A DNA stretch of 64,000 nucleotides from Luethyella okanaganae (GTDB lineage: Bacteria > Actinomycetota > Actinomycetes > Actinomycetales > Microbacteriaceae): the NCBI RefSeq assembly GCF_042660285.1, contig NZ_JBHSTP010000004.1, forward strand, positions 62,001-126,000. Direction: 5' to 3'. Numbering within the stretch: position 1 is the stretch's first letter; each line of letters opens with the position of its first letter. A program made the translations under genes and the position numbers. The notes under the pieces are model-generated. The model was given only the letters and a program-made list of their open reading frames with translations, made no database searches and had not been told where the DNA came from. Of this stretch, positions 43,363 through 52,774 are shown in pieces.

Positions 43363-44537
43363 CGCGAGACCTTCCTCTTCGGTTTCGGATTCCTCTTGAT
43401 CTTGACGGCCCTACCCGAGTCGGCGACCTCGCTCACGACATTGTGATGCGAGACCTCGTCGCGTCGCGACCACCAGAAGATCCCGGCGATGACGCCGATA
43501 CCCGCGAGAGCGTCGATCGCGATGCCCCAAGCACCTGCATGAGCGAGCAGCGCGGCGAGTCCGCCGACGAGGGCGGCTGAGGGCAATGTCAGCAACCAGC
43601 CGATGCCGATCCGGCCGGCCGTTCCCCAGCGCACGGTCGATCCGCGACGACCGAGGCCTGAGCCGATGACGGAACCGGATGCCACCTGCGTCGTCGAAAG
43701 GGCGAAGCCGAGGTGGCTCGACGCGAGGATCGTCGCGGCGGTGCTCGTCTCGGCTGCGAAGCCCTGCGCAGGCTTGACGTCGGTGAGTCCCGTCCCGAGT
43801 GTGCGGATGATGCGCCAGCCCCCCATATAGGTGCCGAGCGCGATCGCGAGCGCGCAGGCGGTGACGACCCACAGCGCGGGGCTGGTGCCGACAGGCTGAG
43901 CGCCGACGGAGATGAGGGTGAGCGTGATGACGCCCATCGTCTTCTGCGCGTCGTTCGTGCCGTGTGCGAGCGCGACGAGCGAGCTCGAGAAGATCTGCGC
44001 GTAACGGAAGCCGTCGCGGCCATCGGGGCGACCGTCATGGCGCCGGGTGATCGCGTAGGCCAGCTTGGTGGAGACAAAGGCGACGAGTCCCGCCGTGAGC
44101 GGCGCGATGAGCGCAGGAAGGATGACTTTCGACATCACGACCGTGAAGTCGACCGTGTTGATGCCCGCACCGACGATGGCCGCGCCGATCAGCCCGCCGA
44201 AGAGGGCGTGGCTCGAGCTCGATGGCAGACCGAGAAGCCACGTCACCATGTTCCAGACGATCCCACCGATGAGCCCCGCGAAGATGAGCTCCGGAGTGAT
44301 GAGCACCCCGCCATCGCCCTCCCTAATGATGCCGCCCGAGACCGTCTTCGCCACTTCGGTCGACAGGAAGGCCCCGACGAGGTTGAGGACGGCGGCGAGC
44401 GCGACGGCGACCTTCGGCTTCATGGCGCCGGTCGCGATCGGTGTCGCCATCGCATTCGCGGTGTCGTGGAATCCGTTGGTGAAATCGAAGAAGAGGGCCA
44501 ACGCGATGACCAGCACGACGATCAGGGTGAGATCCAC
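43359..44537 (-). CDS. pit: Inorganic phosphate transporter, PiT family
   Basis: This 392-aa membrane protein has the two PiT repeats: FDFTNGFHDTANAMATPIATG near residue 20 and ALAHGTNDAQKTMGVITL near residue 190, with GLPSSSSHALFGGLIGA and about ten membrane segments. It is a metal-phosphate/H+ symporter. The second repeat is followed by a basic C-terminal tail. It forms an operon with a small membrane protein downstream. Confidence 0.92.
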   Translation of the reverse strand: MDLTLIVVLVIALALFFDFTNGFHDTANAMATPIATGAMKPKVAVALAAVLNLVGAFLSTEVAKTVSGGIIREGDGGVLITPELIFAGLIGGIVWNMVTWLLGLPSSSSHALFGGLIGAAIVGAGINTVDFTVVMSKVILPALIAPLTAGLVAFVSTKLAYAITRRHDGRPDGRDGFRYAQIFSSSLVALAHGTNDAQKTMGVITLTLISVGAQPVGTSPALWVVTACALAIALGTYMGGWRIIRTLGTGLTDVKPAQGFAAETSTAATILASSHLGFALSTTQVASGSVIGSGLGRRGSTVRWGTAGRIGIGWLLTLPSAALVGGLAALLAHAGAWGIAIDALAGIGVIAGIFWWSRRDEVSHHNVVSEVADSGRAVKIKRNPKPKRKVSR

Positions 44538-44653
44538 CGGCGTCTTTCTCTGGAGCCCGGCATCGAGTACACCGGATGTTCACAATTGATGACTTGCCCC
44601 GTTAAGAAACCGTTGGCGAGCCACGTCGATGATTACACCCGAGAGCCCGCAGG

Positions 44654-45154
44654 TCAACCTGAGACGGACGGCCGCGATCCGGCCGCGAACGGGTCGACGA
44701 CACGCGCGAGATCCGCACCGAAAGTGAAGGTGCGACGGATGCTTCCGCCGGCGAGCACCTCCGGCAGCCAAAACCGGGCGTCATCCCACATTTCCGAAAG
44801 CGGGAGCGCGTCGAGGTCGAACCATTCCGGGTCGAGTTCGTCGGACTCGACAGGTTCTCCTCTCCACGTCTCACCGACGAACACGCTCGACTCCTGGCTC
44901 CAGGACTCCCGGTGCGGGAAAAGATAGGTGAGCAAGCCTCGCGGTTCGAGATCCTCGGCCATGACGACGACTCCGGATTCCTCCTCGACCTCGCGCACAG
45001 CCGCCTCGATCGCGGTCTCCCCCGGTTCGAGTTTGCCACCGAGACCGACGTAGTAGCCCGCTCCGAAACCGACCTTCTTCCGTCCGAGCAGCACCTGATG
45101 CGTTCCTGCCGAAAACTCGCGCAGGAGGTAGCACACGCACACCTGAGGCAACAT
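44654..45154 (-). CDS. NUDIX hydrolase, MutT/NUDT1-like
   Basis: This 166-aa protein carries a complete Nudix box GGKLEPGETAIEAAVREVEEESGV (positions about 39-62; G, E, REVEEE and G all present). The surrounding sequence (VLLGRKKVGFGAGYYVGLGG, WFDLDALPLSEMWDDARFWLP) is that of MTH1-like oxidised-purine nucleotide hydrolases. It would sanitise 8-oxo-dGTP or a similar nucleotide. ATG 45154 is the natural start; the longer frame upstream is out of phase. Confidence 0.88.
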   Translation of the reverse strand: MLPQVCVCYLLREFSAGTHQVLLGRKKVGFGAGYYVGLGGKLEPGETAIEAAVREVEEESGVVVMAEDLEPRGLLTYLFPHRESWSQESSVFVGETWRGEPVESDELDPEWFDLDALPLSEMWDDARFWLPEVLAGGSIRRTFTFGADLARVVDPFAAGSRPSVSG

Positions 45155-45398
45155 GCTTCGAGACTACCCCGTGCCGGGTTTTGTTCGTGTCTGACGCGGT
45201 GGTTGCCGCCCCAACATAGACGGCGTCCATTCCAGCTAGACACTGATCGAGATCGGGTAAAATCGCCACGACCATTGACGCGATACCCGCAAGAAGAAGC
45301 GCGCCCGTGACATCTTCACGCAGACAACGCATCGTTTGTTCTGGCCTGCACCGAACCGGGTCTCGCCATGAGCACCGAGGTTCGCAGCATGCTCGAGA

Positions 45399-46319
45399 CT
45401 AGCCCTCGGCCAGCAAGGCGGCGATCGCGGCGCGCGCCCGATCGAGAGCCGCCTCGCCGAGAGTTCTTTCCACTCGAAGGAGGTCGTTCTGAGCGCCGCG
45501 GCCATCACCGGCCGCCTCGCCCGACCGCTCGCCCGACCCTGCGGAGCTCGCGACGACGAGCTCCTGCACGAGCGCGCTATCACGGAAGGCGCCCAGTTCG
45601 TGCTGCACCCGTTCCGCGGCGGCGGCGAGCGACGCCGCCCACACGCCGATTCCAGGGGCGTCGACCGCGGCGGCCTCTGCGTCGTAGCGCAGCCTGCGCG
45701 CCGCCTTGCGCACCGAGTGCAGCTTTCTCTCCGCGAGCAGCGGGTCTGTGTTCCCGGCCTCGCGACGCGCGCGCCTGCGCACTCGTTCGAGGTCGGAACG
45801 GAGCCGCTCCGCAGCGGCGTATTCGCGAGCGTCCGCGGTTCCTACCGGGGATTCGGCCGCCCCGACGGCGTCGAGAGCCGCCATCGTCCGCCGGTATCTT
45901 TTCGATCCGAGCGCCTTGACGACGGCGGCATGGGTCACGCCTCGATTCCGGCGCTCGACGGCGATCAAACGCCGGGCGACTCGGCGTGCGGCCGGATCGT
46001 CCGCGCCGTCGGCGTGATCCTGCAACCGCAGCTGAATCACCTCGCTGTCCCGGTTGTAGCCGAGCGTCGCCCCAAGCCATCGCAAGCCCTTCGCCGCAAC
46101 ATGGACCGGGGTCTCGGGCCCAGCGTCCAGGGCCGCCAGCGCACTGCGCAGCCGCCGCGAAACGGAGCGCATGCGGTGCACGGCATCCGCACGGTCTTTG
46201 CGCGCGGCGCCTTCGAGTCCCCTCAGCTCCTTCGCCAGATCGCTGATGAGTTCGCGCGCAGGCCATTCGACATCAGGCGCAGGCGTTCCAGGCGTCTGGG
46301 ATCCTGCCGCGACGACCAT
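45399..46319 (-). CDS. CHAD-domain protein
   Basis: This 306-aa helical protein has the CHAD pattern of conserved histidines and basic residues: DAVHRMRSVSRRLRSAL near residue 45, LGYNRDSEVIQLRL, and ERKLHSVRKAARRLRYDAE near residue 200. CHAD domains bind polyphosphate. No CYTH/thiamine-triphosphatase domain is fused here. ATG 46319 starts four bases after the pfkA stop and was preferred to an overlapping upstream start. Cotranscription with pfkA is likely. Confidence 0.82.
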   Translation of the reverse strand: MVVAAGSQTPGTPAPDVEWPARELISDLAKELRGLEGAARKDRADAVHRMRSVSRRLRSALAALDAGPETPVHVAAKGLRWLGATLGYNRDSEVIQLRLQDHADGADDPAARRVARRLIAVERRNRGVTHAAVVKALGSKRYRRTMAALDAVGAAESPVGTADAREYAAAERLRSDLERVRRRARREAGNTDPLLAERKLHSVRKAARRLRYDAEAAAVDAPGIGVWAASLAAAAERVQHELGAFRDSALVQELVVASSAGSGERSGEAAGDGRGAQNDLLRVERTLGEAALDRARAAIAALLAEG

Positions 46320-46323
46320 ATGC

Positions 46324-47352
46324 TCAGCCGAAGAGTATCCGCGCCTCGTCGTAGCGGGCCTGCGGCACACGGTTCAGACCGCCCGTCGCCTCTGCGATGC
46401 TCACGACCTCGATCTCGGTACCGCGCAGCGACACCATCGAGCCCCACTCCTCGGCATAGACGGCGTCGACGGCCGCCATGCCCAGACGGGTGGCTAGCAC
46501 CCGGTCGTAGGCCGATGGCGCTCCGCCCCGCTGGATGTGACCGAGCACGGTGTCGCGGGATTCGATGCCGGTGCGGGCTTCGATCATCGGGGTGAGGCGC
46601 TCCGCGATGCCGCCGAGGCGAGGCCTGTTGAAGGCGTCGAGGCCCTTGTGGGAGTAGGCCCCTTCCATGTCGTCGAGGTGAAAGCCCTCGGCGACGACGA
46701 TCACCGGGGCTCGGCCTCGATCCCGGACGCTCTCGACCCATTCGCAGATCTGCTCGATCGACTGCGGCTGCTCGGGGATGAGGATGGCGTGCGCGCCGCC
46801 CGCCATGCCCGAGTGCAGGGCGATCCATCCGACGTGCCGCCCCATGACCTCGACCACGATGCACCGACCGTGCGACTCGGCGGTGGTGCGCAGCCGGTCG
46901 ATCGCCTCAGTGGCGATCTCGACGGCCGTGTCGAACCCGAAGGAGTAGTCGGTCGCGGTGAGGTCGTTGTCGATCGTCTTCGGCACGCCGACGATCTTGA
47001 GTCCGGCATCCGTGAGTCGTCTCGCAGCGGTGAGGGTTCCCTCTCCGCCGATCGCGATGATGGCGTCGATGCCGTTCGCGTCGAGCATGCGCTGGATGTT
47101 CTCCGGGCCGCCGTTCTCACCCTCGAAGGGGTTCGTCCGGCTAGAGCCGAGGATGGTTCCGCCCTGGCGGGAGAGCCCCCGCACGTCGTGACGCGTGATC
47201 GGCATGAAGTCGCCTTCGACGACCCCGCGCCACCCCCAGCGAAAGCCGACGAACTCGGCGTCGTGGGCGATGACGCCCTTCAGCACGGCCCCTCGGATGA
47301 CGGCGTTGAGTCCAGGACAGTCCCCTCCGCTCGTCAGGATTCCGATCTTCAT
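46324..47352 (-). CDS. pfkA: 6-phosphofructokinase
   Basis: This 342-aa protein is a group-A phosphofructokinase: ILTSGGDCPGLNAVIRG, GGTILGSSRTNPF, IIAIGGEGTLTAARRL, VPKTIDNDLTATDYSFGFDTA with catalytic Asp, EVMGRHVGWIAL and GHIQRGGAPSAYDR. The GGEGT loop with Gly after Glu points to ATP rather than pyrophosphate as donor (PPi enzymes carry Asp there). It phosphorylates fructose 6-phosphate. Confidence 0.94.
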   Translation of the reverse strand: MKIGILTSGGDCPGLNAVIRGAVLKGVIAHDAEFVGFRWGWRGVVEGDFMPITRHDVRGLSRQGGTILGSSRTNPFEGENGGPENIQRMLDANGIDAIIAIGGEGTLTAARRLTDAGLKIVGVPKTIDNDLTATDYSFGFDTAVEIATEAIDRLRTTAESHGRCIVVEVMGRHVGWIALHSGMAGGAHAILIPEQPQSIEQICEWVESVRDRGRAPVIVVAEGFHLDDMEGAYSHKGLDAFNRPRLGGIAERLTPMIEARTGIESRDTVLGHIQRGGAPSAYDRVLATRLGMAAVDAVYAEEWGSMVSLRGTEIEVVSIAEATGGLNRVPQARYDEARILFG

Positions 47353-47462
47353 GCGCGCGACAGCTCCTCAATCTCTCAACTGCGACCGGCGCGCGGCGAA
47401 GCCTCTCATCGCAACACGCCTGATGGCCGCGTCCTCGGGGCGTTTCGGTCGGTGCGGGAAGT

Positions 47463-49589
47463 CTACAGCGAACCGTCCAGTGCCTGGCGCAGCAGATGCT
47501 GGAGGGCATCGAGCTGCACGGAGTCGGCCGTCGTGATCTCATCGTCGGAGCCGTCGAGCGCGCGGGCCGCCAAGCCCTGCTTGCTGTCGATGAGCTCGGC
47601 GATCTTAGCGTCGATGGTGTGGGCCGCGATGATGCGCCACGCCGTGACGGGCTCGTCCTGCCCGATGCGGTGCACCCTGTCAATGGCCTGCGTCTGCTCG
47701 GCTGCGGTCCAGCTGAGCTCGGCGAGAACCACGTTCGACGACGCCTGCAGATTGACGCCGACGCCGGCCGCGGTGAGAGAGCAGACCGCGATGGCGACAT
47801 CCGGATCGTTGTTGAAGGCATCGATCGCCGCCTGCCGGGTGAGCGCCGTCTGGTCGCCGCGCAATGAGACCGTTCGGAGCTCGCGCTTGGCGAATGTGTC
47901 CTCTGCGGCGTCCATGACGTCGATGTGCTTGGCGAAGAACACGACCTTGCCGACGGAACGGGCGAGCTGGGCGGCGTAGTCCGCGGCGAGCGCCGCCTTG
48001 GCCTGGCCGATCTTGCGAACCATCGTGAAGACGTTCTCGCCGGACTTCGATGCCTTCGACTCCTCGAGTTCGGCATGGGCGACGGCACGGATGAATGCGT
48101 CGCGCTGGTCGTCGTCGAGCGTTGCGGGGGTGAGATTGCGCGCGCCGACGAAGGCGGTGAAACGGTCGCGCAGCCGATAGCCGAGCTCGCGTTCCGCCTG
48201 TCGGATCGATCGGCCGAGGTCGTCGTCGAGTTCGACCGGGAGGTCGGCGATGCGCTTGGCCGGCAGATCGGTCGCGACGTCCACCTTGCGGCGGCGGACG
48301 ATGCCCATGTCGATCACGGATGCGCGCGCCTCGGCGTAGAAACCGAAGTCGGCCGGGGTCAGCCCGGTGTCCTCGAGCTTCTGCATGAGCGCGGGAGCGG
48401 GCTTGTCGCCGCTGATCCAGCCGAGGAACTGCCAGATCGCCCGAAAGTCGTCGACGTCGTTGATGAGCGGCGTTCCGGTGAGCGCCATGAGCAGCGGGTT
48501 GCCGCCTGGAGTCCTCTGGCGGATGCGTTCGGCGAGGGCGAGCACATGCTTCGACCGCTGAGATTGCAGGTTCTTGATGAAGTGCGCCTCATCGACGACC
48601 ATGCCGCCGAAGCCGAGGGTGCCAAGCCAGGCGAGGTGCCTGTCCAGCACGTCGTAGTTGACGACGACGACGTCGGCGAAGGCGTCGAGCGTGTCGCCGT
48701 CTCCGTGGATGACGGTCGCCCGTCGATGCGGCGTCCACCGCTCGACCTCACGCGCCCAGTTCATCTTGACGACGTTGGGAACGACGGCCAGGAGCGGGTA
48801 GGCGTCGGCGACAGACGCCGCGAGCACGCTCTGCGCCGTCTTGCCGAGTCCGGGCTCATCTGCGAGCAGGAAGGTGCGGTGTCCCTGTCGCACGCTCTCG
48901 ACGAAACGCGCCTGGTGCTTCATCAGCTCCAGGCCATTCGGCGAAAGCCGGTCGATCTTGGGAGCCTCGGGCAGGTCCATCGTGGCGGCCTGCCCCCCCG
49001 AGCCGTACTCGAACGACTTGAAGAGGGGGCTGAGCAGTTCCCAGTTGGCGAGGCGTCGTACCGGTACGACGGCGGGAGCCGGGCGACTGAGATCGGGGGC
49101 GAGGAAGGGGTTGGCGAGCTGCCTGGCCTTGACCGACTGCGGAATCACCTGATTCTCGGGCAACTCGGGCTTGGTCTCCGCCTCGCGCGTGATGACGAGT
49201 TCGTCGGGGCTGAGTTCCGCTCCTGATTCGAGGAGCCAGTCCCGTCTGAACCGTTGTGCGACCGTCGACACCGAGGCGTCTGGTTCGAGCAGGGTGATGA
49301 GGCTCGTGTCGCGAGCAGCCGTCTTGGCGAGGATCTGGGCGATGCCGTCGAGGCGTTTGAGCAGCTCGACCCGACTCGCGTCGGCGATCTCTGGATCGGT
49401 CTTGACTCGCGCCCTTTCCTCGCGCATAAGCAGCGCGATCACCTGGAACTTCGTGCGGTTGGTCGGGCCGACCTTGCCGCCCTGGGCTTTCGCCTCGACC
49501 TCGCGAACCTTGCGCGCGAGGATCGGGATGATCGGAGCCTCGTCGTCGCGCGAACGGGTGCGTTGCCGTGACTGTCGCTGCTGAGGCAT
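47463..49589 (-). CDS. SNF2-family DEAD/DEAH helicase
   Basis: This 708-aa protein has a basic N-terminal region of about 200 residues, then a SNF2 ATPase: motif I ADEPGLGKTAQSVLA, motif II VVDEAHFIKN, motif III ALTGTPLINDV, and C-terminal motifs V/VI (VCSLTAAGVGVNLQ, QAIDRVHRIGQDEPV). The pattern is closest to SMARCAL1/ZRANB3-like annealing-helicase types. No methylase or restriction partner is adjacent. ATG 49589 (MPQQRQ) was preferred over 49625. Confidence 0.88.
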   Translation of the reverse strand: MPQQRQSRQRTRSRDDEAPIIPILARKVREVEAKAQGGKVGPTNRTKFQVIALLMREERARVKTDPEIADASRVELLKRLDGIAQILAKTAARDTSLITLLEPDASVSTVAQRFRRDWLLESGAELSPDELVITREAETKPELPENQVIPQSVKARQLANPFLAPDLSRPAPAVVPVRRLANWELLSPLFKSFEYGSGGQAATMDLPEAPKIDRLSPNGLELMKHQARFVESVRQGHRTFLLADEPGLGKTAQSVLAASVADAYPLLAVVPNVVKMNWAREVERWTPHRRATVIHGDGDTLDAFADVVVVNYDVLDRHLAWLGTLGFGGMVVDEAHFIKNLQSQRSKHVLALAERIRQRTPGGNPLLMALTGTPLINDVDDFRAIWQFLGWISGDKPAPALMQKLEDTGLTPADFGFYAEARASVIDMGIVRRRKVDVATDLPAKRIADLPVELDDDLGRSIRQAERELGYRLRDRFTAFVGARNLTPATLDDDQRDAFIRAVAHAELEESKASKSGENVFTMVRKIGQAKAALAADYAAQLARSVGKVVFFAKHIDVMDAAEDTFAKRELRTVSLRGDQTALTRQAAIDAFNNDPDVAIAVCSLTAAGVGVNLQASSNVVLAELSWTAAEQTQAIDRVHRIGQDEPVTAWRIIAAHTIDAKIAELIDSKQGLAARALDGSDDEITTADSVQLDALQHLLRQALDGSL

Positions 49590-49759
49590 TGTCCTCCAAG
49601 TCTCGGATGCCTGCTGCTTCCGCATCCGCGTTGCACGGTGGCCGCGGCGGATGCGAACGGTACGCCGAACCCGGACTCAAGCAACGTGCACAGGCACGGT
49701 CGAGACATGACGGGGTTCCCCCGGCGTGCTACCAGTGTACGCCTAAGCGGCGCATGATG

Positions 49760-50488
49760 TCAGCCGAGCTGATGAACGGCGAAGCTCACCAGGAATCCGA
49801 GCGTCGCGAGCAACCCGGTGAAGGCATGTGCTCTGCGGAACGCGTCGGGGATCATCGTGTCGCAGATCATGGCGAGAATGGCACCGGCCGCAATGGCCGT
49901 GATGAACGCCGTCGTGCCGGTGGAGACATCCTGAAGGATGACGAATCCGAGCAACGCGGAGATCGCACAGGCGACCGCGATGCCGCTCCAGAGCAGGAAG
50001 ACATAACGCGCGGGTCGATCGGATCGTTTGAGTTCCGCCGTGCTCGCGAGACCTTCCGGCAGGTTGGAGATCATGATGGCCGCGAGGATCGGCACGCTCA
50101 CACTCTGCCCGCCGACCATGCTGAGGCCGAGCACGGCAGATTCGGGAACGCCGTCGAGCAGGGCACCGGCGGCGATGCCGGTACCCGTTCCCGGGTCGTC
50201 GTTGCCCCGCCGCTTGCGGGCGTCGACCGTGTCGAGCCCGATGTTGGCCGCTACGTAGGCGATCGCTCCGAACGCGAAACCGCCGACCGTCGGCCAGAAG
50301 CCACCGGCCTGTTCCGCCTCGAGCACGAGATCGAAGGCGAGCGCCGAGATGAGCACCCCAGCCCCGAAGGCCATGATGGATGCGACGACCCTCTCGGGCA
50401 CGGCGATCCGCCAAGCGATGACAGCACCGATCAACAGCGCGGAGCCTGCGAGAAGGCCGGCCAGTCCCGCCGCCATCCAATCGCTCAT
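49760..50488 (-). CDS. ZIP-family metal transporter
   Basis: This 242-aa membrane protein has about seven to eight hydrophobic segments and the metal-site helices of ZIP proteins: LLDGVPESAVLGLS (HxxxE-like position as DGVPES) and MISNLPEGLASTAEL (the canonical xNxPEG motif). The usual first His is Asp, as in several bacterial gufA-type members. It moves Zn2+ or a related divalent ion across the cytoplasmic membrane. Confidence 0.85.
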   Translation of the reverse strand: MSDWMAAGLAGLLAGSALLIGAVIAWRIAVPERVVASIMAFGAGVLISALAFDLVLEAEQAGGFWPTVGGFAFGAIAYVAANIGLDTVDARKRRGNDDPGTGTGIAAGALLDGVPESAVLGLSMVGGQSVSVPILAAIMISNLPEGLASTAELKRSDRPARYVFLLWSGIAVACAISALLGFVILQDVSTGTTAFITAIAAGAILAMICDTMIPDAFRRAHAFTGLLATLGFLVSFAVHQLG

Positions 50489-50575
50489 GCCGCCAGCCTA
50501 GGCCGTGCCCACATGAACACGCGGGAATGGAGACCGGCTCTAGTCACGGGCACGCGAGAGGCATACGCTGGCGGC

Positions 50576-50779
50576 ATGAACCATCACATTCCGGACGATG
50601 GGGATCCGGTCGAGGAATCCGACGACTTCACGGTCTCGCAGGAGACCGGGTTCGATGAACCCCGGCACCCCGTCGATGACGACGACCGCGATCTGGACGA
50701 CATGCTCGACGACGAGGTCGCGGGCATCGACGAGGAACGCCACGTCGACCTCGACGCGGATGCCGGGAACGACGAGTAG
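50576..50779 (+). CDS. Small highly acidic protein
   Basis: This 67-aa protein is about 40 percent Asp plus Glu, with runs such as VDDDDRDLDDMLDDEVAG and no hydrophobic segment. No family is recognised. ATG 50576 follows a weakly purine-rich stretch. Acidic mini-proteins of this kind recur in actinobacteria, but no function can be given. It is divergent from the ZIP transporter. Confidence 0.6.
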   Translation: MNHHIPDDGDPVEESDDFTVSQETGFDEPRHPVDDDDRDLDDMLDDEVAGIDEERHVDLDADAGNDE

Positions 50780-50906
50780 CGCCCTCCCTCTACCTCTCGG
50801 GTGACCGTCACCCCACGACAGGCGATCGCAGCACGGCCCGGCTCCCGCGCGACCCCGCTGCTCGTCCGCACCCACCCCACGGCCTACAAGCCAGCCCACG
50901 GCCCGC

Positions 50907-50934
50907 GGCGCACGGCGCACGGCGCACGGCGCAC
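50907..50934. repeat. 7-bp tandem repeat, four units
   Basis: GGCGCAC is repeated four times without change in the spacer before the HNH gene. Variation in copy number would alter the spacing of upstream elements but no frame. Confidence 0.9.
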
Positions 50935-51045
50935 GGCCAAGGACTCGTCCTGCACAAGAAATAAACATTGTAGTTCTCCACAAAACAATCCCTCACCGGG
51001 GGAAACACCTCGCTGAATGTCGGCGGTCGGGTGTTGGCTAGAGCT

Positions 51046-52368
51046 ATGAAACCCGCTGGCTCCATTCTCGACGACGCGCTCATAGACGCGCATCCGGTGG
51101 TGTCTGCATCGTCCGCCGACAGGCTCTCGCAGTTGCTGGAACGAGTCGCAGAAGACGACCGGGCGTTGGCGATGCACGCGGCGAGTCGGTCACGATCGAT
51201 CGAGCAGGCCCGAGTATGGGCATCCGGCTCCGACGACATCGTCCCACCGGGTGCTCGATTGTCGGACAGAGACCGGCAGGAGTGGGTGCGGCGATCGTTC
51301 GTGGCCGAGATCGCGTGTCTGCTGCGGATGCCAGAGCGGTCCGCGGAGCGATTGATCGACGAGTCCGAGATGCTCGTCAACGAGCTGCCTGCCACGCTGA
51401 ACGCGCTGGCGCTGGCGCAGATCAGCTATCGACATGCACAGATCGTCCTCGATCAAGCCCGTACCCTCCCCGATACGATACGAGCCGCGTTCGAAGTGGC
51501 GGTGCTCGGCGCTGCCCCGAACCTCACCGTTTCGGCGTTTCGAAAGAAGACGATCCGGATGCGGGAGCGAATGCATCCAGACTCGATCGCCGAGCGATGC
51601 CGGCGAGCGGTCACCGAACGCCGGTTCGCGATCGAACCCGACTGTGATGGCATGGCATGGTTGCACCACTACCTCCCCGTCACTCAGGCGACCGGGATCT
51701 TCGAGAGGGTCACCGGCCTGGCTCGCAGCTTGCAGGGCCCGGGAGAGACCCGCACGCTCGAACATCTGCGGGCCGACGTCGCCGGGGAGCTCCTTCTCGA
51801 CGGATGCCAGAACCCCCATGCTTCGCGAGGTGGCGATGACGGCAACGGTAACAGTGCGAGAAAGCACGGCATCCGGCCGACCGTCATCGTCACGGTCCCG
51901 GTCATGACCCTGTTAGGCCGCTCGGAGGAACTGGGCGAACTCGCCGGATACGGTCCCATCGACCCCGACACCGCCCGGGAGCTCGCGGCGCACGCACCGA
52001 GCTTCATCCGACTCCTCACCCACCCGGAGACCGGTGTCGTGCTCTCTGTCGGCCGCGACAGGTACACGGTTCCCCCAGACCTGAGAACGTGGTTGCAGAT
52101 CCGCGATGAGACCTGCCGCTTTCCCGGCTGCCAGCGAGCCGTCCGTCACTGCGACATCGATCACACCTCCGCTTGGAGGCACGAGGGGCCGACCGCCGCC
52201 GACAACCTCGCCCATCTCTGCCGCGCGCACCACCGGCTGAAGCACCAGACGACCTGGCGGCTCAGCCAGGACCGACACGGGACCCTCGAATGGACGACAC
52301 CCAGCGGCCGCAGCTACAAGACGAGACCGGCGGTAGAGCTGCACGGTTCGGCTCCCCCGCCGTTCTGA
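51046..52368 (+). CDS. DUF222 / HNH endonuclease domain protein
   Basis: This 440-aa protein has the actinobacterial DUF222 region (residues about 30-300; FVAEIACLLRMPERSAERLI, LPATLNALALAQISYRHAQIV) and a C-terminal HNH nuclease (RDETCRFPGCQRAVRHCDIDHTSAW, NLAHLCRAHHRLKH) with zinc cysteines and catalytic His. Such genes occur in many copies in Microbacteriaceae and neighbours and are thought to move as homing or selfish nucleases. ATG 51046 or GTG 51031 may be the start; neither has a clear ribosome binding site. Confidence 0.85.
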   Translation: MKPAGSILDDALIDAHPVVSASSADRLSQLLERVAEDDRALAMHAASRSRSIEQARVWASGSDDIVPPGARLSDRDRQEWVRRSFVAEIACLLRMPERSAERLIDESEMLVNELPATLNALALAQISYRHAQIVLDQARTLPDTIRAAFEVAVLGAAPNLTVSAFRKKTIRMRERMHPDSIAERCRRAVTERRFAIEPDCDGMAWLHHYLPVTQATGIFERVTGLARSLQGPGETRTLEHLRADVAGELLLDGCQNPHASRGGDDGNGNSARKHGIRPTVIVTVPVMTLLGRSEELGELAGYGPIDPDTARELAAHAPSFIRLLTHPETGVVLSVGRDRYTVPPDLRTWLQIRDETCRFPGCQRAVRHCDIDHTSAWRHEGPTAADNLAHLCRAHHRLKHQTTWRLSQDRHGTLEWTTPSGRSYKTRPAVELHGSAPPPF

Positions 52369-52405
52369 ACACGGCGGCGCGCGATCCGATGCGCCACGTC
52401 CTGGC

Positions 52406-52774
52406 TCAGTCCTTCGCGGGAACCTTCGTGAGCACTCCCACGATCACGAAGACGAGCGCGGCGACGAACTGGAACGACACCCAGCCCTGTCCGTGCCAGG
52501 GGATGACGACGATCGGGTTCCAGAGAACGGCGATCGGAACGAGCCCGGCGAGCCACCACCACGCCCTGGCCTGCACGACGAAGACGCACATGATGAGCGC
52601 GAGAATACTGATCGCGAAGCGGATGGCGACGAACCACTCGGAGTCGAGCAAGGCGAGTCCGACCAGCAGGGCGATGGCACCGAGGAGTCCTGGAGCCAGT
52701 GCCGGCCGGGTGAAGATCGGAGGGGATGGCCGCCGGCCGGACCGGTCGCGGTTCTGCGGCACGCGCGCGGCCAT
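52406..52774 (-). CDS. Small membrane protein coupled to the DUF2207 gene
   Basis: This 122-aa protein has a basic N-terminus and about four membrane segments (LLGAIALLVGLALLD, FAISILALIMCVFVV, WWWLAGLVPIAVLWNPIVV, FVAALVFVIVGVLTKV). The WNPIVVIPWHGQGW segment resembles DUF6804-type membrane proteins, but I am not certain. Its ATG shares one base with the DUF2207 stop (TGATG), so translation is coupled. The 38 bases to the convergent HNH gene leave little room for a terminator. Confidence 0.72.
   Translation of the reverse strand: MAARVPQNRDRSGRRPSPPIFTRPALAPGLLGAIALLVGLALLDSEWFVAIRFAISILALIMCVFVVQARAWWWLAGLVPIAVLWNPIVVIPWHGQGWVSFQFVAALVFVIVGVLTKVPAKD

Noticed and set aside
45155..45398. Open minus-strand frame upstream of the NUDIX gene with a hydrophobic start
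   Set aside because: It only stays open by running into the NUDIX gene in another frame; the unique part is about 50 codons with no match.
50907..50934. Heptamer array considered as a CRISPR or iteron-type origin
   Set aside because: Units are only 7 bp with no spacers, no cas or replication gene is near, and the array is too short for an iteron origin.
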